Shown here piece after piece: positions 1 to 12,810 of a stretch of DNA of 64,000 nt. How positions within the stretch are numbered: the stretch's first letter is position 1; the number at the start of each line of letters is the position of its first letter. The position numbers and the translations under genes were made by a program. The DNA is taken from positions 1-64,000 of the forward strand of contig CAUDLW010000061.1 of the NCBI GenBank assembly GCA_958450325.1, read 5' to 3'. The stretch comes from Agrostemma githago (lineage: Eukaryota; Streptophyta; Magnoliopsida; Caryophyllales; Caryophyllaceae). Below the pieces are notes generated by a model. The model was not told the origin of the DNA. It ran no database searches and saw only the letters and a program-made list of their open reading frames with translations.

Positions 1-1773
1 GGGTATTGGTGAACCCTGTCGTGGATGTGATTCAAAGATGGGACACTGAACCTTAAGAGTAGGGTACCGCATAAGACGGGACGGAAAAGGGTTCAGGGTT
101 GGATTAGGCGGACCCGCTTCGCGGATCCGCCTAATCCAACCCTACACCCTTTTCCTTATTCAAGGTCACTAAACCCGCAAGAAACTGAACCCTAAGAGGG
201 TATTGGTGAACCCTGTCGTCGATGTGATTCAAAGATGGGACACTGAACCTTAAGAGTAGGGTACCGCATAAGACGCGACGGAAAAGGGTTTAGGGTTGGA
301 TTAGGCGGACCCGCTTCGCGGATCCGCCTAATCCAACCCTAAAACCTTTTCCTTATTCAAGGTCACTAAACCCGCAAGAAACTGAACCCTAAGAGGGTAT
401 TGGTGAACCCTGTCGTGGATGTGATTCAAAGATGGGACACTGAACCTTAAGATTAGGGTACCGCATAAGACGGGACGGAAAAGGGTTCAGGGTTGGATTA
501 GGCGGACCCGCTTCGCGGATCCGCCTAATCCAACCCTAAACCCTTTTCCTTATTCAAGGTCACTAAACCCGCAAGAAACTGAACCCTAAGAGGGTATTGG
601 TGAACCCTGTCGTGGATGTGATTCAAAGATGGGACACTGAACCTTAAGAGTAGGGTACCGCATAAGACGGGACGGAAAAGGGTTCAGGGTTGGATTAGGC
701 GGACCCGCTTCGCGGATCCGCCTAATCCAACCCTACACCCTTTTCCTTATTCAAGGTCACTAAACCCGCAAGAAACTGAACCCTAAGAGGGTATTGGTGA
801 ACCCTGTCGTGGATGTGATTCAAAGATGGGACACTGAACCTTAAGAGTAGGGTACCGCATAAGACGCGACGGAAAAGGGTTTAGGGAAGGATTAGGCGGA
901 CCCGCTTCGCGGATCCGCCTAATCCAACCCTAAACCCTTTTCCTTATTCAAGGTCACTAAACCCGCAAGAAACTGAACCCTAAGAGGGTATTGGTGAACC
1001 CTGTCGTGGATGTGATTCAAAGATGGGACACTGAACCTTAAGAGTAGGGTACCGTATAAGACGGGACGGAAAAGGGTTTAGGGTTGGATTAGGCGGACCC
1101 GCTTCGCGGATCCGCCTAATCCAACCCTAAACCCTTTTCCTTATTCAAGGTCACTAAACCCGCAAGAAACTGAACCCTAAGAGGGTATAGGTGAACCCTG
1201 TCGTGGATGTGATTCAAAGATGGGACACTGAACCTTAAGAGTAGGGTACCGCATAAGACGCGACGGAAATGGGTTTAGGGAAGGATTAGGCGGACCCGCT
1301 TCGCGGATCCGCCTAATCCAACCCTAAACCCTTTTCCTTATTCAAGGTCACTAAACCCGCAAGAAACTGAACCCTAAGAGGGTATTGGTGAACCCTGTCG
1401 TGGATGTGATTCAAAGATGGGACACTGAACCTTAAGAGTAGGGTACCGCATAAGACGGGACGGAAAAGGGTTCAGGGTTGGATTAGGCGGACCCGCTTCG
1501 CGGATCCGCCTAATCCAACCCTACACCCTTTTCCTTATTCAAGGTCACTAAACCCGCAAGAAACTGAACCCTAAGAGGGTATTGGTGAACCCTGTCGTGG
1601 ATGTGATTCAAAGATGGGACACTGAACCTTAAGAGTAGGGTACCGCATAAGACGCGACGGAAAAGGGTTTAGGGAAGGATTAGGCGGACCCGCTTCGCGG
1701 ATCCGCCTAATCCAACCCTAAACCCTTTTCCTTATTCAAGGTCACTAAACCCGCAAGAAACTGAACCCTAAGA

Positions 1774-1969
1774 GGGTATTGGTGAACCCTGTCGTGGATG
1801 TGATTCAAAGATGGGACACTGAACCTTAAGAGTAGGGTACCGCATAAGACGGGACGGAAAAGGGTTTAGGGTTGGATTAGGCGACCCGCTTCGCGGATCC
1901 GCCTAATCCAACCCTAAACCCTTTTCCTTATTCAAGGTCACTAAACCCGCAAGAAACTGAACCCTAAGA
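1774..1969. repeat. 196-bp unit with shared 1-bp deletion (unit 10 and five others)
   Basis: One G is missing from GGCGGACCC at the top of the left hairpin arm, giving GGCGACCC. The same allele recurs in units 14 (2561-2756), 23 (4344-4539), 36 (6904-7099), 41 (7888-8083) and 44 (8478-8673), and nowhere after 8700. All six otherwise carry the CGGGAC / GTTTAGGGTTGG combination, although unit 36 also has GAGTTT. This points to one mutation spread by array turnover within the first 9 kb, not to six separate events. Confidence 0.9.
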
Positions 1970-2953
1970 GGGTATTGGTGAACCCTGTCGTGGATGTGAT
2001 TCAAAGATGAGACACTGAACCTTAAGAGTAGGGTACCGCATAAGACGGGACGGAAAAGGGTTCAGGGTTGGATTAGGCGGACCCGCTTCGCGGATCCGCC
2101 TAATCCAACCCTAAACCCTTTTCCTTATTCAAGGTCACTAAACCCGCAAGAAACTGAACCCTAAGAGGGTATTGGTGAACCCTGTCGTGGATGTGATTCA
2201 AAGATGGGACACTGAACCTTAAGATTAGGGTACCGCATAAGACGGGATGGAAAAGGGTTTAGGGAAGGATTAGGCGGACCCGCTTCGCGGATCCGCCTAA
2301 TCCAACCCTAAACCCTTTTCCTTATTCAAGGTCACTAAACCCGCAAGAAACTGAACCCTAAGAGGGTATAGGTGAACCCTGTCGTGGATGTGATTCAAAG
2401 ATGGGACACTGAACCTTAAGAGTAGGGTACCGCATAAGACGCGACGGAAATGGGTTTAGGGAAGGATTAGGCGGACCCGCTTCGCGGATCCGCCTAATCC
2501 AACCCTAAACCCTTTTCCTTATTCAAGGTCACTAAACCCGCAAGAAACTGAACCCTAAGAGGGTATTGGTGAACCCTGTCGTGGATGTGATTCAAAGATG
2601 GGACACTGAACCTTAAGAGTAGGGTACCGCATAAGACGGGACGGAAAAGGGTTTAGGGTTGGATTAGGCGACCCGCTTCGCGGATCCGCCTAATCCAACC
2701 CTAAACCCTTTTCCTTATTCAAGGTCACTAAACCCGCAAGAAACTGAACCCTAAGAGGGTATTGGTGAACCCTGTCGTGGATGTGATTCAAAGATGGGAC
2801 ACTGAACCTTAAGAGTAGGGTACCGCATAAGACGGGACGGAAAAGGGTTCAGGGTTGGATTAGGCGGACCCGCTTCGCGGATCCGCTTAATCCAACCCTA
2901 CACCCTTTTCCTTCTTCAAGGTCACTAAACCCGCAAGAAACTGAACCCTAAGA

Positions 2954-3161
2954 GGGTATTGGTGAACCCTGTCGTGGATGTGATTCAAAGATGGGACACT
3001 GAACCTTAAGAGTAGGGTACCGCATAAGACGCGACGGAAAAGGGTTTAGGGAAGGATTAGGCGGACCCGCTTCGCGGATCCGCCTAGGGTCCGCCTAATC
3101 AAACCCTAAAACCTTTTCCTTATTCAAGGTCACTAAACCCGCAAGAAACTGAACCCTAAGA
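2954..3161. repeat. 208-bp unit with 11-bp insertion at the hairpin (unit 16)
   Basis: Bases 3087-3097 (GGGTCCGCCTA) are extra relative to the consensus. They follow GGATCCGCCTA directly and match it at 10 of 11 bases, so the insertion looks like an imperfect tandem duplication. The single difference (G for A) makes the second copy the exact reverse complement of the left-arm sequence TAGGCGGACCC. It therefore may have been templated from the opposite arm or from an inverted-apex unit. The following bases read AATCAAACCC where AATCCAACCC is usual. It is the only insertion in the window. Confidence 0.9.
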
Positions 3162-3358
3162 GGGTATTGGTGAACCCTGTCGTGGATGTGATTCAAAGAT
3201 GGGACACTGAACCTTAAGATTAGGGTACCGCATAAGACGGGACGGAAAAGGGTTCAGGGTTGGATTAGGCGGACCCGCTTCGCGGATCCGCCTAATCCAA
3301 CCCTAAACCCTTTTCCTTATTCAAGGTCACTAAACCCGCAAGAAACTGAACCCTAAGA

Positions 3359-3555
3359 GGGTATTGGTGAACCCTGTCGTGGATGTTATTCAAAGATGGG
3401 ACACTGAACCTTAAGAGTAGGGTACCGCATAAGACGGGACGGAAAAGGGTTTAGGGTTGGATTAGGCGGTCCCGCTTCGCGGATCCGCCTAATCCAACCC
3501 TCAACCCTTTTCCTTATTCGAGGTCACTAAACACGCAAGAAACTGAACCCTAAGA
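3359..3555. repeat. GGTCCC-class monomer (unit 18 and relatives)
   Basis: This class combines A112T (GGCGGTCCC), A144C (CCCTCAACCC), A162G (TTCGAGG) and C175A (AAACACGC). It recurs in units 27 (5131), 33 (6313), 48 (9265), 49 (9462) and 55 (10644). The first two changes each break one base pair of the hairpin without a matching change in the other arm. A related class with only the last two changes appears in the 6-mer at 24434-25615 and 27389-31525. It makes a convenient marker of HOR phase: spacings are 1772, 1182, 2952, 197 and 1182 bp. Confidence 0.85.
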
Positions 3556-4539
3556 GGGTATTGGTGAACCCTGTCGTGGATGTGATTCAAAGATGGGACA
3601 CTGAACCTTAAGAGTAGGGTACCGCATAAGACGCGACGGAAAAGGGTTTAGGGTTGGATTAGGCGGACCAGCTTCGCGGATCCGCCTAATCCAACCCTAA
3701 AACCTTTTCCTTATTCAAGGTCACTAAACCCGCAAGAAACTGAACCCTAAGAGGGTATTGGTGAACCCTGTCGTGGATGTGATTCAAAGATGGGACACTG
3801 AACCTTAAGATTAGGGTACCGCATAAGACGGGACGGAAAAGGGTTCAGGGTTGGATTAGGCGGACCCGCTTCGCGGATCCGCCTAATCCAACCCTAAACC
3901 CTTTTCCTTATTCAAGGTCACTAAACCCGCAAGAAACTGAACCCTAAGAGGGTATTGGTGAACCCTGTCGTGGATGTGATTCAAAGATGGGACACTGAAC
4001 CTTAAGAGTAGGGTACCGCATAAGACGGGACGGAAAAGGGTTCAGGGTTGGATAAGGCGGACCCGCTTCGCGGATCCGCCTAATCCAACCCTAAACCCTT
4101 TTCCTTATTCAAGGTCACTAAACCCGCAAGAAACTGAACCCTAAGAGGGTATTGGTGAACCCTGTCGTGGATGTGATTCAAAGATGGGACACTGAACCTT
4201 AAGAGTAGGGTACCGCATAAGACGCGACGGAAAAGGGTTTAGGGAAGGATTAGGCGGACCCGCTTCGCGGATCCGCCTAATCCAACCCTAAACCCTTTTC
4301 CTTATTCAAGGTCACTAAACCCGCAAGAAACTGAACCCTAAGAGGGTATTGGTGAACCCTGTCGTGGATGTGATTCAAAGATGGGACACTGAACCTTAAG
4401 AGTAGGGTACCGCATAAGACGGGACGGAAAAGGGTTTAGGGTTGGATTAGGCGACCCGCTTCGCGGATCCGCCTAATCCAACCCTAAACCCTTTTCCTTA
4501 TTCAAGGTCACTAAACCCGCAAGAAACTGAACCCTAAGA

Positions 4540-6903
4540 GGGTATTGGTGAACCCTGTCGTGGATGTGATTCAAAGATGGGACACTGAACCTTAAGAGTA
4601 GGGTACCGCATAAGACGGGACGGAAAAGGGTTCAGGGTTGGATTAGGCGGACCCGCTTCGCGGATCCGCTTAATCCAACCCTACACCCTTTTCCTTCTTC
4701 AAGGTCACTAAACCCGCAAGAAACTGAACCCTAAGAGGGTATTGGTGAACCCTGTCGTGGATGTGATTCAAAGATGGGACACTGAACCTTAAGAGTAGGG
4801 TACCGCATAAGACGCGACGGAAAAGGGTTTAGGGAAGGATTAGGCGGACCCGCTTCGCGGATCCGCCTAATCCAACCCTAAACCCTTTTCCTTATTCAAG
4901 GTCACTAAACCCGCAAGAAACTGAACCCTAAGAGGGTATTGGTGAACCCTGTCGTGGATGTGATTCAAAGATGGGACACTGAACCTTAAGAGTAGGGTAC
5001 CGCATAAGACGCGACGGAAAAGGGTTTAGGGAAGGATTAGGCGGACCCGCTTCGCGGATCCGCCTAATCCAACCCTAAACCCTTTTCCTTATTCAAGGTC
5101 ACTAAACCCGCAAGAAACTGAACCCTAAGAGGGTATTGGTGAACCCTGTCGTGGATGTGATTCAAAGATGGGACACTGAACCTTAAGAGTAGGGTACCGC
5201 ATAAGACGGGACGGAAAAGGGTTTAGGGTTGGATTAGGCGGTCCCGCTTCGCGGATCCGCCTAATCCAACCCTCAACCCTTTTCCTTATTCGAGGTCACT
5301 AAACACGCAAGAAACTGAACCCTAAGAGGGTATTGGTGAACCCTGTCGTGGATGTGATTCAAAGATGGGACACTGAACCTTAAGAGTAGGGTACCGCATA
5401 AGACGCGACGGAAAAGGGTTTAGGGTTGGATTAGGCGGACCCGCTTTGCGGATCCGCCTAATCCAACCCTAAAACCTTTTCCTTATTCAAGGTCACTAAA
5501 CCCGCAAGAAACTGAACCCTAAGAGGGTATTGGTGAACCCTGTCGTGGATGTGATTCAAAGATGGGACACTGAACCTTAAGATTAGGGTACCGCATAAGA
5601 CGGGACGGAAAAGGGTTCAGGGTTGGATTAGGCGGACCCGCTTCGCGGATCCGCCTAATCCAACCCTAAACCCTTTTCCTTATTCAAGGTCACTAAACCC
5701 GCAAGAAACTGAACCCTAAGAGGGTATTGGTGAACCCTGTCGTGGATGTGATTCAAAGATGGGACACTGAACCTTAAGAGTAGGGTACCGCATAAGACGG
5801 GACGGAAAAGGGTTCAGGGTTGGATTAGGCGGACCCGCTTCGCGGATCCGCTTAATCCAACCCTACACCCTTTTCCTTCTTCAAGGTCACTAAACCCGCA
5901 AGAAACTGAACCCTAAGAGGGTATTGGTGAACCCTGTCGTGGATGTGATTCAAAGATGGGACACTGAACCTTAAGAGTAGGGTACCGCATAAGACGCGAC
6001 GGAAAAGGGTTTAGGGAAGGATTAGGCGGACCCGCTTCGCGGATCCGCCTAATCCAACCCTAAACCCTTTTCCTTATTCAAGGTCACTAAACCCGCAAGA
6101 AACTGAACCCTAAGAGGGTATTGGTGAACCCTGTCGTGGATGTGATTCAAAGATGGGACACTGAACCTTAAGAGTAGGGTACCGCATAAGACGCGACGGA
6201 AAAGGGTTTAGGGAAGGATTAGGCGGACCCGCTTCGCGGATCCGCCTAATCCAACCCTAAACCCTTTTCCTTATTCAAGGTCACTAAACCCGCAAGAAAC
6301 TGAACCCTAAGAGGGTATTGGTGAACCCTGTCGTGGATGTGATTCAAAGATGGGACACTGAACCTTAAGAGTAGGGTACCGCATAAGACGGGACGGAAAA
6401 GGGTTTAGGGTTGGATTAGGCGGTCCCGCTTCGCGAATCCGCCTAATCCAACCCTCAACCCTTTTCCTTATTCGAGGTCACTAAACACGCAAGAAACTGA
6501 ACCCTAAGAGGGTATTGGTGAACCCTGTCGTGGATGTGATTCAAAGATGGGACACTGAACCTTAAGAGTAGGGTACCGCATAAGACGCGACGGAAAAGGG
6601 TTTAGGGTTGGATTAGGCGGACCCGCTTTGCGGATCCGCCTAATCCAACCCTAAAACCTTTTCCTTATTCAAGGTCACTAAACCCGCAAGAAACTGAACC
6701 CTAAGAGGGTATTGGTGAACCCTGTCGTGGATGTGATTCAAAGATGGGACACTGAACCTTAAGATTAGGGTACCGCATAAGACGGGACGGAAAAGGGTTC
6801 AGGGTTGGATTAGGCGGACCCGCTTCGCGGATCCGCCTAATCCAACCCTAAACCCTTTTCCTTATTCAAGGTCACTAAACCCGCAAGAAACTGAACCCTA
6901 AGA
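4540..6903. repeat. 6-mer HOR, two tandem copies (units 24-35)
   Basis: Copies are 4540-5721 and 5722-6903, each 1182 bp. The monomer order is: TTCAG with GCTTAATCC, TACACCC and CTTCTTC; AAGG; AAGG; GGTCCC class; CTTTGCGG with TAAAACC; and GATTAG with TTCAG. A third copy lies at 10053-11234 and a partial one at 7100-7690. I saw very few differences between the tandem copies, one being GCGAATCC in unit 33, so amplification was recent relative to the divergence between monomer classes. Confidence 0.88.
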
Positions 6904-7690
6904 GGGTATTGGTGAACCCTGTCGTGGATGTGATTCAAAGATGGGACACTGAACCTTAAGAGTAGGGTACCGCATAAGACGGGACGGAAAAGAGTTTAGG
7001 GTTGGATTAGGCGACCCGCTTCGCGGATCCGCCTAATCCAACCCTAAACCCTTTTCCTTATTCAAGGTCACTAAACCCGCAAGAAACTGAACCCTAAGAG
7101 GGTATTGGTGAACCCTGTCGTGGATGTGATTCAAAGATGGGACACTGAACCTTAAGAGTAGGGTACCGCATAAGACGGGACGGAAAAGGGTTCAGGGTTG
7201 GATTAGGCGGACCCGCTTCGCGGATCCGCTTAATCCAACCCTACACCCTTTTCCTTATTCAAGGTTACTAAACCCGCAAGAAACTGAACCCTAAGAGGGT
7301 ATTGGTGAACCCTGTCGTGGATGTGATTCAAAGATGGGACACTGAACCTTAAGAGTAGGGTACCGCATAAGACGCGACGGAAAAGGGTTTAGGGAAGGAT
7401 TAGGCGGACCCGCTTCGCGGATCCGCCTAATCCAACCCTAAACCCTTTTCCTTATTCAAGGTCACTAAACCCGCAAGAAACTGAACCCTAAGAGGGTATT
7501 GGTGAACCCTGTCGTGGATGTGATTCAAAGATGGGACACTGAACCTTAAGAGTAGGGTACCGCATAAGACGCGACGGAAAAGGGTTTAGGGAAGGATTAG
7601 GCGGACCCGCTTCGCGGATCCGCCTAATCCAACCCTAAACCCTTTTCCTTATTCAAGGTCACTAAACCCGCAAGAAACTGAACCCTAAGA

Positions 7691-8870
7691 GGGTATAGGT
7701 GAACCCTGTCGTGGATGTGATTCAAAGATGGGACACTGAACCTTAAGAGTAGGGTACCGCATAAGACACGACGGAAATGGGTTTAGGGAAGGATTAGGCG
7801 GACCCGCTTCGCGGATCCGCCTAATCCAACCCTAAACCCTTTTCCTTATTCAAGGTCACTAAACCCGCAAGAAACTGAACCCTAAGAGGGTATTGGTGAA
7901 CCCTGTCGTGGATGTGATTCAAAGATGGGACACTGAACCTTAAGAGTAGGGTACCGCATAAGACGGGACGGAAAAGGGTTTAGGGTTGGATTAGGCGACC
8001 CGCTTCGCGGATCCGCCTAATCCAACCCTAAACCCTTTTCCTTATTCAAGGTCACTAAACCCGCAAGAAACTGAACCCTAAGAGGGTATTGGTGAACCCT
8101 GTCGTGGATGTGATTCAAAGATGGGACACTGAACCTTAAGAGTAGGGTACCGCATAAGACGGGACGGAAAAGGGTTCAGGGTTGGATTAGGCGGACCCGC
8201 TTCGCGGATCCGCTTAATCCAACCCTACACCCTTTTCCTTCTTCAAGGTCACTAAACCCGCAAGAAACTGAACCCTAAGAGGGTATTGGTGAACCCTGTC
8301 GTGGATGTGATTCAAAGATGGGACACTGAACCTTAAGAGTAGGGTACCGCATAAGACACGACGGAAATGGGTTTAGGGAAGGATTAGGCGGACCCGCTTC
8401 GCGGATCCGCCTAATCCAACCCTAAACCCTTTTCCTTATTCAAGGTCACTAAACCCGCAAGAAACTGAACCCTAAGAGGGTATTGGTGAACCCTGTCGTG
8501 GATGTGATTCAAAGATGGGACACTGAACCTTAAGAGTAGGGTACCGCATAAGACGGGACGGAAAAGGGTTTAGGGTTGGATTAGGCGACCCGCTTCGCGG
8601 ATCCGCCTAATCCAACCCTAAACCCTTTTCCTTATTCAAGGTCACTAAACCCGCAAGAAACTGAACCCTAAGAGGGTATTGGTGAACCCTGTCGTGGATG
8701 TGATTCAAAGATGGGACACTGAACCTTAAGAGTAGGGTACCGCATAAGACGGGACGGAAAAGGGTTCAGGGTTGGATTAGGCGGACCCGCTTCGCGGATC
8801 CGCTTAATCCAACCCTACACCCTTTTCCTTCTTCAAGGTCACTAAACCCGCAAGAAACTGAACCCTAAGA
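7691..8870. repeat. 3-mer HOR, two copies (units 40-45)
   Basis: Copies are 7691-8280 and 8281-8870, each 590 bp because one unit carries the 1-bp deletion. The order is: GACACGACGG with AAATGGG and AAGG; the GGCGACCC deletion unit; and TTCAG with GCTTAATCC, TACACCC and CTTCTTC. The first copy begins with GGTATAGG and the second with GGTATTGG. Confidence 0.82.
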
Positions 8871-10052
8871 GGGTATTGGTGAACCCTGTCGTGGATGTGA
8901 TTCAAAGATGGGACACTGAACCTTAAGAGTAGGGTACCGCATAAGACGCGACGGAAAAGGGTTTAGGGAAGGATTAGGCGGACCCGCTTCGCGGATCCGC
9001 CTAATCCAACCCTAAACCCTTTTCCTTATTCAAGGTCACTAAACCCGCAAGAAACTGAAACCTAAGAGGGTATTGGTGAACCCTGTCGTGGATGTGATTC
9101 AAAGATGGGACACTGAACCTTAAGAGTAGGGTACCGCATAAGACGCGACGGAAAAGGGTTCAGGGTTGGATTAGGCGGACCCGCTTCGCGGATCCGCCTA
9201 ATCCAACCCTAAACCCTTTTCCTTATTCAAGGTCACTAAACCCGCAAGAAACTGAACCCTAAGAGGGTATTGGTGAACCCTGTCGTGGATGTGATTCAAA
9301 GATGGGACACTGAACCTTAAGAGTAGGGTACCGCATAAGACGGGACGGAAAAGGGTTTAGGGTTGGATTAGGCGGTCCCGCTTCGCGGATCCGCCTAATC
9401 CAACCCTCAACCCTTTTCCTTATTCGAGGTCACTAAACACGCAAGAAACTGAACCCTAAGAGGGTATTGGTGAACCCTGTCGTGGATGTGATTCAAAGAT
9501 GGGACACTGAACCTTAAGAGTAGGGTACCGCATAAGACGCGACGGAAAAGGGTTTAGGGTTGGATTAGGCGGTCCCGCTTCGCGGATCCGCCTAATCCAA
9601 CCCTCAACTCTTTTCCTTATTCGAGGTCACTAAACACGCAAGAAACTGAACCCTAAGAGGGTATTGGTGAACCCTGTCGTGGATGTGATTCAAAGATGGG
9701 ACACTGAACCTTAAGAGTAGGGTACCGCATAAGACGCGACGGAAAAGGGTTTAGGGTTGGATTAGGCGGACCCGCTTCGCGGATCCGCCTAATCCAACCC
9801 TAAAACCTTTTCCTTATTCAAGGTCACTAAACCCGCAAGAAACTGAACCCTAAGAGGGTATTGGTGAACCCTGTCGTGGATGTGATTCAAAGATGGGACA
9901 CTGAACCTTAAGAGTAGGGTACCGCATAAGACGGGACGGAAAAGGGTTCAGGGTTGGATTAGGCGGACCCGCTTCGCGGATCCGCCTAATCCAACCCTAA
10001 ACCCTTTTCCTTATTCAAGGTCACTAAACCCGCAAGAAACTGAACCCTAAGA
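8871..10052. repeat. Mosaic satellite segment, units 46-51
   Basis: This stretch links the 3-mer pair to the third 6-mer copy. Unit 47 has the private GAAACCTAAG at its 5' junction. Units 48 and 49 are two successive GGTCCC-class monomers, with CGGGAC and CGCGAC respectively, which looks like a local one-unit duplication followed by exchange. Nothing but satellite is present. Confidence 0.75.
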
Positions 10053-11234
10053 GGGTATTGGTGAACCCTGTCGTGGATGTGATTCAAAGATGGGACACTG
10101 AACCTTAAGAGTAGGGTACCGCATAAGACGGGACGGAAAAGGGTTCAGGGTTGGATTAGGCAGACCCGCTTCGCGGATCCGCTTAATCCAACCCTACACC
10201 CTTTTCCTTATTCAAGGTCACTAAACCCGCAAGAAACTGAACCCTAAGAGGGTATTGGTGAACCCTGTCGTGGATGTGATTCAAAGATGGGACACTGAAC
10301 CTTAAGAGTAGGGTACCGCATAAGACGCGACGGAAAAGGGTTTAGGGAAGGATTAGGCGGACCCGCTTCGCGGATCCGCCTAATCCAACCCTAAACCCTT
10401 TTCCTTATTCAAGGTCACTAAACCCGCAAGAAACTGAACCCTAAGAGGGTATTGGTGAACCCTGTCGTGGATGTGATTCAAAGATGGGACACTGAACCTT
10501 AAGAGTAGGGTACCGCATAAGACGCGACGGAAAAGGGTTTAGGGAAGGATTAGGCGGACCCGCTTCGCGGATCCGCCTAATCCAACCCTAAACCCTTTTC
10601 CTTATTCAAGGTCACTAAACCCGCAAGAAACTGAACCCTAAGAGGGTATTGGTGAACCCTGTCGTGGATGTGATTCAAAGATGGGACACTGAACCTTAAG
10701 AGTAGGGTACCGCATAAGACGGGACGGAAAAGGGTTTAGGGTTGGATTAGGCGGTCCCGCTTCGCGGATCCGCCTAATCCAACCCTCAACCCTTTTCCTT
10801 ATTCGAGGTCACTAAACACGCAAGAAACTGAACCCTAAGAGGGTATTGGTGAACCCTGTCGTGGATGTGATTCAAAGATGGGACACTGAACCTTAAGAGT
10901 AGGGTACCGCATAAGACGCGACGAAAAAGGGTTTAGGGTTGGATTAGGCGGACCCGCTTCGCGGATCCGCCTAATCCAACCCTAAAACCTTTTCCTTATT
11001 CAAGGTCACTAAACCCGCAAGAAACTGAACCCTAAGAGGGTATTGGTGAACCCTGTCGTGGATGTGATTCAAAGATGGGACACTGAACCTTAAGATTAGG
11101 GTACCGCATAAGACGGGACGGAAAAGGGTTCAGGGTTGGAATAGGCGGACCCGCTTCGCGGATCCGCCTAATCCAACCCTAAACCCTTTTCCTTATTCAA
11201 GGTCACTAAACCCGCAAGAAACTGAACCCTAAGA
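10053..11234. repeat. 6-mer HOR, third copy (units 52-57)
   Basis: The monomer order repeats that of 4540-5721: GCTTAATCC with TACACCC, AAGG, AAGG, GGTCCC class, TAAAACC, then GATTAG with TTCAG. Differences include GGCAGACC in unit 52, GACGAAAAAGGG in unit 56 and GGAATAGG in unit 57. CTTCTTC is CTTATTC and CTTTGCGG is CTTCGCGG here, so this copy is more distant from the tandem pair than they are from each other. Confidence 0.83.
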
Positions 11235-12810
11235 GGGTATTGGTGAACCCTGTCGTGGATGTGATTCAAAGATGGGACACTGAACCTTAAGAGTAGGGTA
11301 CCGCATAAGACGGGACGGAAAAGGGTTCAGGGTTGGATAAGGCGGACCCGCTTCGCGGATCCGCCTAATCCAACCCTAAACCCTTTTCCTTATTCAAGGT
11401 CACTAAACCCGCAAGAAACTGAACCCTAAGAGGTTATTGGTGAACCCTGTCGTGGATGTGATTCAAAGATGGGACACTGAACCTTAACAGTAGGGTACCG
11501 CATAAAACGGGACGGAAAAGGGTTCAGGGTTGGATTAGGCGGACCCGCTTCGCGGATCCGCCTAATCCAACCCTAAACCCTTTTCCTTATTCAAGGTCAC
11601 TAAACCCGCAAGAAACTGAACCCTAAGAGGGTATTGGTGAACTCTGTCGTGGATGTGATTCAAAGATGGGACACTGAACCTTAAGAGTAGGGTACCGCAT
11701 AAGACGGGACGGAAAAGGGTTTAGGGTTGGATTAGGCGGACCCGCTTCGCGGATCCGCCTAATCCAACCCTAAACCCTTTTCCTTATTCAAGGTCACTAA
11801 ACCCGCAAGAAACTGAACCCTAAGAGGTTATTGGTGAACCCTGTCGTGGATGTGATTCAAAGATGGGACACTGAACCTTAAGAGTAGGGTACCGCATAAG
11901 ACGGGACGGAAAAGGGTTCAGGGTTGGATTAGGCGGACCCGCTTCGCGGATCCGCCTAATCCAACCCTACACCCTTTTCCTTATTCAAGGTCACTAAACC
12001 CGCAAGAAACTGAACCCTAAGAGGGTATTGGTGAACCCTGTCGTGGATGTGATTCAAAGATGGGACACTGAACCTTAAGAGTAGGGTACCGCATAAGACG
12101 GGACGGAAAAGGGTTCAGGGTTGGATAAGGCGGACCCGCTTCGCGGATCCGCCTAATCCAACCCTAAACCCTTTTCCTTATTCAAGGTCACTAAACCCGC
12201 AAGAAACTTAACCCTAAGAGGTTATTGGTGAACCCTGTCGTGGATGTGATTCAAAGATGGGACACTGAACCTTAAGAGTAGGGTACCGCATAAGACGGGA
12301 CGGAAAAGGGTTCAGGGTTGGATTAGGCGGACCCGCTTCGCGGATCCGCCTAATCCAACCCTAAACCCTTTTCCTTATTCAAGGTCACTAAACCCGCAAG
12401 AAACTGAACCCTAAGAGGGTATTGGTGAACTCTGTCGTGGATGTGATTCAAAGATGGGACACTGAACCTTAAGAGTAGGGTACCGCATAAGACGGGACGG
12501 AAAAGGGTTTAGGGTTGGATTAGGCGGACCCGCTTCGCGGATCCGCCTAATCCAACCCTAAACCCTTTTCCTTATTCAAGGTCACTAAACCCGCAAGAAA
12601 CTGAACCCTAAGAGGTTATTGGTGAACCCTGTCGTGGATGTGATTCAAAGATGGGACACTGAACCTTAAGAGTAGGGTACCGCATAAGACGGGACGGAAA
12701 AGGGTTCAGGGTTGGATTAGGCGGACCCGCTTCGCGGATCCGCCTAATCCAACCCTACACCCTTTTCCTTATTCAAGGTCACTAAACCCGCAAGAAACTG
12801 AACCCTAAGA
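11235..12810. repeat. 4-mer HOR, two copies (units 58-65)
   Basis: Copies are 11235-12022 and 12023-12810, each 788 bp. The order is: TTCAG with GGATAAGG; GGTTATTGG with TTCAG; GAACTCTG with GTTTAGGG; and GGTTATTGG with TTCAG and TACACCC. Unit 59 in the first copy has AACAGTAGGG and ATAAAACGG. The GAACTCTG marker falls at 11641, 12429 and 13217, that is, at 788-bp intervals. Confidence 0.88.

Larger units (their letters stand above)
1..4539. repeat. Mosaic satellite segment, units 1-23
   Basis: These units mix several monomer classes without a clean period. The classes include TTCAG (unit position 94 C), AAGG (AA at 99-100), TACACCC (C at 145), GATTAG (T at 59) and GGTATAGG with AAATGGG (units 7 and 13). 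Local 6- and 9-unit spacings show: units 7-10 resemble 13-14 and neighbours, and units 18-20 resemble 27-29 at 1772 bp. Unit 2 has GTCGTCGATG and unit 6 ACCGTATAAG as private changes. No sequence other than the satellite is present. Confidence 0.8.
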
